Of a stretch of 17,192 nt of DNA, positions 5,025 to 10,459 are shown one piece after another. Both the position numbers and the translations under genes were made by a program. A model generated the notes under the pieces. It was given only the letters and a program-made list of their open reading frames with translations. It made no database searches and was not told the origin of the DNA. Every line of letters starts with the position of its first letter. Positions within the stretch are counted from its first letter, which is position 1. Origin of the DNA: DASYYE01 sp035946955 (GTDB lineage Bacteria > Actinomycetota > Actinomycetes > Streptosporangiales > Streptosporangiaceae); the NCBI GenBank assembly GCA_035946955.1, contig DASYYE010000127.1, positions 1 to 17,192 on the forward strand. Reading direction: 5' to 3'.

Positions 5025-7808
5025 TTGGAAGGGCGGGCGTCTTCGGCGCGCGAGGCGGCCCAAATCGTGGCCGGCACCGTGGCCGTAACTGTTTCTGGCG
5101 TTGACGGCGGTGTTGTTGCGGCGCATCCCAACAACGAGGTCGCGTGGTTAATTCTCACCGCAACGACGCTCATCACGGTATGGGTGGCATGGCTCGAGCG
5201 AAACCGGCTGGACCCACGGAAGGTCCTTGCGCGCCGTCGCCCGCCGGAAATGGAGTTGGAGCCCCACGGGGGTGTCCTGGCTGCGGTGCCGCGGCCGCAT
5301 GGCGAGGCGGCAGGGCCGGTGACGGCGGAGGGGTTCATCGGCCGCACCGATGAGTTGCACAATGCGCTGGACCTCCTGCTAGCGCCAAACGACGGGGCGG
5401 TCATGGACGTCGTCGGTGTCCACGGCATCGGCAAGTCGGCGTTCCTGGAAAGGCTCCGAGAGGCGGCCCTGAGCATTCGCAGCGATCCCTCGGACCCCAG
5501 TGTCTACGTGGCCGAACCCATCGATATGGAGCCGCGTTACGACCTCGGTGAGGAGTTCTCCGGGGACTGGGGCAAGCACGCGAGCTCCGAGGTGGTGGTG
5601 AAGGTCTTTGAATTGTCCGGCGACATCATGCGCAGGCTGGGCGCCAAGCAAGACCGGCTCGATGAGTTCCGCATTAAGGCCCGTTCTCTCGACAACGTCT
5701 CCAACGACTATCTGAGCAGCAACGACATCAGCCTGAGCCCGCAAAGCCAGGACGGGCCGGCCGCTCACCTGGACCAGCCCGGCAACGCCGCGGTACGCCA
5801 GCACTACCGGGAGTGGCAGGCCCAGCTGGACGAGGCGTTCCTGGCCGTGTGGACGCAGTCCACCCTGCGGCTGCGGGCGCTCATCACGGTTGACACGTTC
5901 CAGGTCGCGGCGGACAACGAACTCGGCAGATGGCTCATCCGGCTGGCCAGCAGGATGCCCAACACCCTCCTGGTCATCGCACGAACACCAGGCGAGGAGG
6001 AGTCGGTCAGGCCTTTTGGTGTGAGACCGACGTACCTGGACGGTTTCAGCAAGGACGAGATGCGGGCCTACCTGGCCCACTGCGTCCCGGCCGGAGAGGT
6101 CTCGCCGGAGGTCGCCGACGTGGCCTATGAGTTCACCGGCGGTCACCCCGGCGGGGTCAGCCTCGTAGCGACCGAACTGTCACGGCTGGGCGACAAGGCC
6201 CTCGACGCCGCTGAGTTCCGCCGGGTGCTCACTACCTTGCCTGCCATGGGTGACCAGCGCTGGGGCCAGCTGGTTTGGCACATCCTTGACTCCATCCACG
6301 CGCCCGCGCTGCGGCAAGCGGTCGAGGCGGCGTCCGTGACGTCGACCTTCGACAGCGACCTGCTGGCGGCTCTCGTGGCCGCTGACGGCGCCCCCGGTGC
6401 GGACATGGACCATGTCATCTCCGAACTGGCGGAGATGAAGATCTTCCGGAAGGTGCCCACCCACGATGACGAGGCCCCCAGATACCGGCTCGCCGACTTC
6501 ATCCGGGTGAGCGAAGCAGAGCAACTGCGCATGAGCGACTGGCAGCGGTGGCGCCGGTTCCAGGCCGCCGCGGCAAAGCACTACTACGAGCTCCTGCAGG
6601 AGTGGGAGGACGAGCCATATGAGTCCTATGGCGCCTGGTTGCGCTTTGAGGACCCCAGGTGGCAGGAGCAGAAGCGGGAGTGGCTGCGTCACTCCCGCCT
6701 GGCCGGGGCTGACCGTGCGGTGATCCGCGCGCAGTTCGCCGTGGTCTTCCTTGACATGTTCTGGTGGTGGGGCTACTACGTGCCCTTCCCCGACATGCGG
6801 CGGCTGCTTGAGGACTGGGCCCGGTCCATTGCCCAGCAGCGGGGCAAGACCCCGAAGGACCCGGATGAAGTGCTGCTGGAGGACCTCACCACCATCATTT
6901 CCGACTACCCGGTCTGTCACGTCGTTGGCTACCCCATCGGGTACATCAAGCCCAGCAACGCGCCGTGGGACAAGCTCCGCGAGGCGTTCCTGCGCGTCCG
7001 CGCGCTGTGCGGGTTCGAGCAGAGCACCCTGCGTCATGTCCCGGCTGGGGACGAGGCCGTGATGAAGCGGGTGGATGCGCTGGTGGACTTGTTCGTGGCG
7101 CAGACCCGCCGGTTCCGTGACCCTCATGACCCGCAGGCGGAGACGTTCTACCAGGCGGCGGCGGGTGCGTTCGAGAGGCTGGGAGATGCCTGGACCTGTT
7201 CGTGGATCCACTTCGAACGCGCGGACATGGCGCTGGAGCGAGGCGACCTTGCGGCCTGCCGGGCATGGGTAGCCGAAGGGGCCAAGGCGACGCGTGCACT
7301 GGCTGGCAAGGATGAGGACTCGCCGGAGTGGGACTACGAACTGATCGCCAACCTGCACCGGGTCTGGGCCGACGTGCTGTGGCAGGAAGGCAGGCTGGCG
7401 GCGGCAGCGACGGAGTACGGCCGCGCGGTCGCGGCTGCCTACCGGTTCCAGGGGCAGCCTCGCCCACCCGACCGCTACACCGAGCGCTTCTACGCCGAGA
7501 TGACCGACCGCGCCGCGGCGCGGATCGCGGAACTGGCGGAGCGCCAGGCAGACATGGCTGACTTCGTGGCGGGCGTGTGCCGGATGGTGCCTGGCTCCGG
7601 GCCTGCCGACCCGCTGGAGAACCTGGCCAACATCGAGGTCGAGGTGGTACGGGACAAGGTCTTCGCACCTGGCCCCGCCGTGGATGAGCTGCGGCTGGAC
7701 ATCGCCTCACCGTTCATGACCCGCTTCAATGTGCTGCGCGTGGAGTTCGAGGACCCGCTGACCGGCCTTGACATCCTGGCTGGCGCAGCCCAGGACGCAG
7801 CTAGCTGA
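5025..7808 (+). CDS. Membrane-anchored STAND-type P-loop NTPase with TPR-like C-terminus
   Basis: About 927 residues from the TTG at 5025, chosen for the Shine-Dalgarno-like run just upstream. A GTG at 4965 would add 20 residues. The frame is open back to 4467, but that part is antisense to the PIG-L gene. Order: short N-terminus; one transmembrane helix (about residues 39-57, VAWLILTATTLITVWVAWL) followed by RNRLDPRK and ARRRPP, suggesting the bulk is cytoplasmic; FIGRTDEL (104-111) leading into the NTPase; Walker A GVHGIGKS (131-138); Walker B-like LITVD (286-290); sensor-like TLLVIARTPG; a probable winged-helix segment; and a C-terminal helical, TPR-like region (about 704-809). STAND proteins act as nucleotide-driven switches in signalling, transcription control or phage defence. 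No effector domain is recognised besides the membrane anchor. A TTA leucine codon at 5148-5150 is rare in such genomes. The NTPase class is fairly sure, the function unknown. Confidence 0.8.
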   Translation: MEGRASSAREAAQIVAGTVAVTVSGVDGGVVAAHPNNEVAWLILTATTLITVWVAWLERNRLDPRKVLARRRPPEMELEPHGGVLAAVPRPHGEAAGPVTAEGFIGRTDELHNALDLLLAPNDGAVMDVVGVHGIGKSAFLERLREAALSIRSDPSDPSVYVAEPIDMEPRYDLGEEFSGDWGKHASSEVVVKVFELSGDIMRRLGAKQDRLDEFRIKARSLDNVSNDYLSSNDISLSPQSQDGPAAHLDQPGNAAVRQHYREWQAQLDEAFLAVWTQSTLRLRALITVDTFQVAADNELGRWLIRLASRMPNTLLVIARTPGEEESVRPFGVRPTYLDGFSKDEMRAYLAHCVPAGEVSPEVADVAYEFTGGHPGGVSLVATELSRLGDKALDAAEFRRVLTTLPAMGDQRWGQLVWHILDSIHAPALRQAVEAASVTSTFDSDLLAALVAADGAPGADMDHVISELAEMKIFRKVPTHDDEAPRYRLADFIRVSEAEQLRMSDWQRWRRFQAAAAKHYYELLQEWEDEPYESYGAWLRFEDPRWQEQKREWLRHSRLAGADRAVIRAQFAVVFLDMFWWWGYYVPFPDMRRLLEDWARSIAQQRGKTPKDPDEVLLEDLTTIISDYPVCHVVGYPIGYIKPSNAPWDKLREAFLRVRALCGFEQSTLRHVPAGDEAVMKRVDALVDLFVAQTRRFRDPHDPQAETFYQAAAGAFERLGDAWTCSWIHFERADMALERGDLAACRAWVAEGAKATRALAGKDEDSPEWDYELIANLHRVWADVLWQEGRLAAAATEYGRAVAAAYRFQGQPRPPDRYTERFYAEMTDRAAARIAELAERQADMADFVAGVCRMVPGSGPADPLENLANIEVEVVRDKVFAPGPAVDELRLDIASPFMTRFNVLRVEFEDPLTGLDILAGAAQDAAS

Positions 7809-8436
7809 GGCCGAGCGTCCTCACCAGCCAGTCCGCCTGCCACTTGCGTTCGGCGGTGTAGGGGTCACCGGTGTCAGCGGAACTGCGCTGGCTGGCAGCG
7901 CGGGCCGCGATGTAGGCGATCGTGGCGGCGGGGAAGTCCGCCATGTAGAGGACCGCGTCACCCACGTAGTCGCACAGCAGGGCCGCCTGACGTGCCCCGC
8001 GCGCCCTGGCTTCAATGGCGTTTTCGTGTGCCACCTGCGCCCACAGTTGCGGCTCGGGGCCTTGCGCCGCGGCCCGCAGTGCCTCGGCTCCAGCGCCCAG
8101 GCCCGCCTCGGCCAACTCGGCCACGGCATGGACGGCGCTCCGGCGTGCGCATTCGAGCGCCAGCTCGCGGGCCGTGCCCGGAGTCCAGTGCCCAACCTGG
8201 CGGAGCACCCTGGCCCGGGCCGCGACGACCTTGTGCGGGGCCGCCAACACCGGCTCAGACAGTTCGACCTGCCACAACTCATCATTGAGCCAGTACGGCA
8301 GGTCTGCGGCCCGGCAGGCATGGAAGCCGGCTTCGCACCATTGCGCCGCGCCAGCGGTGTACCAGGTGCCAGGCTCCCAGGCGAAACCACTGAACGGGCT
8401 CACCCTGCCGCTGCGCAGGAACTTCCAGTAGGTCAT
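7801..8436 (-). CDS. Uncharacterised protein, SPFSGF/LPYWL-type N-terminal domain, Ala-rich helical C-terminus
   Basis: A 211-residue protein I cannot assign to a function. The first 60 residues (MTYWKFLRSGRVSPFSGFAW, then CEAGFHAC and DLPYWLNDELWQVEL) resemble a small domain found in many actinobacterial hypothetical proteins, possibly of the DUF7666 type. The conserved W, C and H residues suggest a compact beta-fold rather than an enzyme I can name. Residues from about 80 on are Ala-rich and helical, with stretches such as ARELALECARRSAVHAVAEL. The start is the ATG at 8436, 19 nt after the stop of the sigma/zinc-finger gene and preceded by an AGGGGA-like site; an extension to 8538 would run inside that gene. 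It is the last gene of a three-gene operon, and its stop overlaps the stop of the facing NTPase gene by 8 bp. Confidence 0.75.
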   Translation of the reverse strand: MTYWKFLRSGRVSPFSGFAWEPGTWYTAGAAQWCEAGFHACRAADLPYWLNDELWQVELSEPVLAAPHKVVAARARVLRQVGHWTPGTARELALECARRSAVHAVAELAEAGLGAGAEALRAAAQGPEPQLWAQVAHENAIEARARGARQAALLCDYVGDAVLYMADFPAATIAYIAARAASQRSSADTGDPYTAERKWQADWLVRTLGLS

Positions 8437-8455
8437 CAGCGGGACATCCCCTGAG

Positions 8456-9325
8456 TCACCGCCCCGCCTCGATGAGTCCGCGCAGCCGGCCATGGAGGCC
8501 GTCGCCTGCCATGACCGTGGCCGCCTCGCGCAGCGCAATAAGGGCGGTGCGCACGTTGCCGACCTGGGCTAGGCAGGGCGGGCAGAAGAGGAGGTGCTGC
8601 TCATAGGAGTCCCGCTCCGGCCCCGGCATATCGCCGTCATGCCAGCGGCCGACAAGCCCGAACACGTCCTGGCAGCTCAGCCCCATGGCCTGCGGGCCAT
8701 CCGGGTCAGCGCCGGAGTCCTGCGGCGCAGCGGCCTGGTCCTTGGGTTGCCCGGCTGGCTCTTCACCGGGGTCCGGGACGGAGAACCCTGCCAGGTAGGT
8801 CGCACGCGCCCGGTCCAGGGATGCTGCCTGCTGGGCGGCGGACCGGGGCACCACCGGCTCTGTCTCGTCGGCGGAAAGGCCCGCCGCGTCGCGGAGCACC
8901 AGCAGCACCCGCAGGCCGACCGGCACCCTGCGCAGTGCGGTGAGCACCTGGCCGTGGGTCAGGACCGTTCCTGGCGGCCAGGCTGCGTGGTCGTCCAGCC
9001 ACCACCCAGCCCACCGGTCGCCCGGTGGCATGAAGAACGGCCGCGACGGCAGTTCGGTCCGGTCGAGGTGACCCTGCTCGATGAGGACCGTGACCACCCG
9101 TCCCAGCAGGGCCGCGCGCAGGCTGGCGGTGACCGCCCCGGTGCGGGCATCGGCGAGCAGCCGCTCCCAGGCCAGCCCGGTGGTCCCGGCCGTGTCCGTC
9201 CCCGTGCCCGCCGCCGCCCGTGCCAGCAGGTCGGCGACACCATGGTCACGGGCGAGCAGGTCGTCGGCGGCTGACGCGTCGCCACCGCGGATCCGCGCGC
9301 GCACCTGCTCGTCGGGGTCAGCCAT
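8456..9325 (-). CDS. Sigma-70-like protein fused to a zinc-finger anti-sigma (zf-HC2) domain
   Basis: A 289-residue two-part protein. Residues about 17-82 resemble a degenerate sigma region 2 (DHGVADLLARAAAG, AWERLL, SLRAALLGRVV). Residues about 125-181 match sigma region 4 of ECF-type factors (LTALRRVPVGLRVLLVLRD, then AAGLSADE, then a helix ending DRARATYLAGF). After an acidic, Pro/Gln-rich linker, residues 216-251 hold a ZAS-type zinc finger with C218, H244, C248 and C251 (HLLFCPPC, pattern HX3CX2C). ZAS domains normally sit in separate anti-sigma factors and hold the sigma factor until a redox or other signal arrives, so this looks like a sigma factor carrying its own inhibitor or sensor. 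The start ATG at 9325 overlaps the GNAT gene stop by 8 nt, implying coupling. The weak region 2 leaves open whether it still binds core RNA polymerase. Confidence 0.8.
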   Translation of the reverse strand: MADPDEQVRARIRGGDASAADDLLARDHGVADLLARAAAGTGTDTAGTTGLAWERLLADARTGAVTASLRAALLGRVVTVLIEQGHLDRTELPSRPFFMPPGDRWAGWWLDDHAAWPPGTVLTHGQVLTALRRVPVGLRVLLVLRDAAGLSADETEPVVPRSAAQQAASLDRARATYLAGFSVPDPGEEPAGQPKDQAAAPQDSGADPDGPQAMGLSCQDVFGLVGRWHDGDMPGPERDSYEQHLLFCPPCLAQVGNVRTALIALREAATVMAGDGLHGRLRGLIEAGR

Positions 9326-10115
9326 GGTCCCCGGCGGGCGTGGCCAGCCCAGGCGGCGCGGAGTCGGGGAGCCGCTCATAGTCCATCAGCGGCACCAGCG
9401 GGATGTCGCTGCCGTCATAGCGGGACAGCAGCCACTCGGCGTCGGTCCCGAGCACGCCGGGGTGCCCGCACCATGCCGCCGATGCTGCCAGGTACTCCAC
9501 GAGGAAGGCGCGCACCACCTGCCCATCCACCGCACCACCGGGCCCTGCCCCGGGCTTGACCGCTGGCGCGCCAGCGTCGAACGACGTCAGGAACAAGTGG
9601 TACACGTGCGGGAAGCCGGGCCCGACCGAGGGCTGGAAGTACGGGCTGGCAAGTGCCCGCACACCGAAGCGGTCATAGAAGCGCAGCCGCTCGACCGGAT
9701 CCTGCTCCTGGCCTGACCGGTAACGGGGGTCATCGACCTCCGCCAGCACCAGTTGCTGGCCGGGCTGGCCATACCAGTCGCGTGCTGCCTGCTCCATGAG
9801 CCTGCTCCCGACCCGCAGGCCGCGGCAGCCCCGCCGCACGGCGACCCAGGAGATGAGCAGCACCCGCGACTGCGGGAAGGTCTCGCCAACCATCCCGCCC
9901 AGAACCTGCTGGCCAGGGCCGAGCGCCAGGATGGTGCGGATCGCGGGGGAGTCATCCTGCCAGTACGGGGCACCAAGCTCCTCCGGCGGGAACGCCTCGA
10001 CGAGCACCTCGTCCCAGAACTCCCGCAGCAGGCCACGTTCGCTGCCAGGGTCGGCGGTCCGCGTCACGACCGCCTGCGCGGCAGCGGCCTGCTCATCGGT
10101 GTACTGGTGGTCCAT
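9318..10115 (-). CDS. GNAT-like N-acetyltransferase
   Basis: A 265-residue protein with a GNAT fold in its first about 165 residues. The strand LLISWVAV is followed by the acetyl-CoA pyrophosphate-binding loop and helix RGCRGLRVGSRLMEQA (95-110; the usual first glycine of the RxxGxG/A motif is Arg here). The late element RLRFYDRFGVRAL (143-155) matches the ALxFYERxGF signature of the family. The remaining about 100 residues are not recognised and end in a Pro/Ala-rich tail. The substrate cannot be inferred. The start is the ATG at 10115 with GGGAG upstream; an extension to 10166 adds 17 unlikely residues. It is the first gene of a three-gene operon and overlaps the sigma/zinc-finger gene, so it might modify a regulator or target in the same pathway, but that is speculation. 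Confidence 0.75.
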   Translation of the reverse strand: MDHQYTDEQAAAAQAVVTRTADPGSERGLLREFWDEVLVEAFPPEELGAPYWQDDSPAIRTILALGPGQQVLGGMVGETFPQSRVLLISWVAVRRGCRGLRVGSRLMEQAARDWYGQPGQQLVLAEVDDPRYRSGQEQDPVERLRFYDRFGVRALASPYFQPSVGPGFPHVYHLFLTSFDAGAPAVKPGAGPGGAVDGQVVRAFLVEYLAASAAWCGHPGVLGTDAEWLLSRYDGSDIPLVPLMDYERLPDSAPPGLATPAGDHG

Positions 10116-10164
10116 GCCGCCGACTCTCCCACACACTGCGGCCCACGCTCGGATCTCCCATCCC

Positions 10165-10170
10165 ACGGTA
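10165..10170 (-). promoter_or_regulatory. Candidate -10 element of the GNAT/sigma/unknown operon
   Basis: TACCGT on the minus strand (10170-10165) fits TANNNT and would give a leader of about 43 nt before the ATG at 10115. No good -35 hexamer lies at the proper distance. A sigma factor with its own specificity could use a different sequence, so this is a low-confidence call. Confidence 0.25.
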
Positions 10171-10196
10171 CGCGCAGCCCTGCCAGTCCGCTCGCT

Positions 10197-10331
10197 CTGC
10201 TAGTCCCCGCTCGCCTCCGGGGCGCCTTGGAGGCGCCGCCTTCCCTCGTCGCTCCTTCGCTCACCCTGCTAGTCCCCCACTCGCCTCCGGGGCGCCTTGA
10301 GGCGCCGCCTTCCCTCGTCGCTCCTTCGCTC
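10197..10331. repeat. Tandem pair of 66-bp direct repeats with internal hairpins
   Basis: Copy 1 (10197-10262) and copy 2 (10266-10331) each start CTGCTAGTCCCC and end CTCCTTCGCTC. They differ by a short change after the CCCC run and one base in the central loop. Each contains a perfect inverted repeat GGCGCCT/AGGCGCC with a loop of 3 nt (TGG) in copy 1 and 2 nt (TG) in copy 2. The structure resembles REP-like intergenic elements. No transposase or terminal duplication is linked to it. Confidence 0.85.
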
Positions 10332-10353
10332 GCTGCGCTCGCTCCTCGCTCCT

Positions 10354-10434
10354 CAGTCCAGGCGGCGCCGCGCCCCTCCGGCTCGCGGGAGGCGCTCGTC
10401 AGTCCAGGCGGCGCCGCGCCCTTTGGCTCGCGGG
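10354..10434. repeat. Pair of ~35-bp direct repeats upstream of pcrA
   Basis: Copy A (10354-10389) and copy B (10400-10434) share CAGTCCAGGCGGCGCCGCGC and end GGCTCGCGGG. They differ only in the short segment between, CCCTCC in A against CCTTT in B. Their AGGCGGCGCC core is the reverse complement of GGCGCCGCCT in the 66-bp repeats, so the two families can pair with each other as long-range stems. Confidence 0.8.
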
Positions 10435-10453
10435 CTGCGCCACGCCCTACGCT
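10423..10453 (+). promoter_or_regulatory. Candidate promoter for a leaderless pcrA transcript
   Basis: TTGGCT (10423-10428) and TACGCT (10448-10453) form a plausible -35/-10 pair with a 19-nt spacer. The -10 ends 6 nt before the GTG start at 10460, so transcription could begin at or next to the start codon, as in leaderless actinobacterial messages. The -35 lies within repeat copy B. The alternative is an ATG start at 10475 using GGGGAGG (10454-10460), though that spacing of 14 nt is long. Confidence 0.45.
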
Positions 10454-10459
10454 GGGGAG

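Larger units (their letters stand above)
10116..10459. other. Repeat-rich divergent intergenic region
   Basis: These 344 bases separate the GNAT operon (left) from pcrA (right). They hold two families of direct repeats, several GGCGCC palindromes, and a pyrimidine-rich GCTCGCT/GCTCCT stretch between them. AGTCC recurs five times, each copy near a repeat boundary (about 10184, 10201, 10271, 10355, 10401). Reading frames cross it on both strands, but their translations are simple Arg/Ala/Gly/Ser-rich repeats and I do not regard them as genes. Confidence 0.75.

Noticed and set aside
6180..7358. 392-residue minus-strand frame opposite the STAND NTPase
   Set aside because: It is an antisense shadow of a gene with P-loop and TPR-like features; no RBS or domain is seen.
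10197..10434. CRISPR array or origin of replication
   Set aside because: Repeats are only two copies each, with 3-nt or about 10-nt spacing and no unique spacers of constant length. No DnaA-box-like sequences were recognised.
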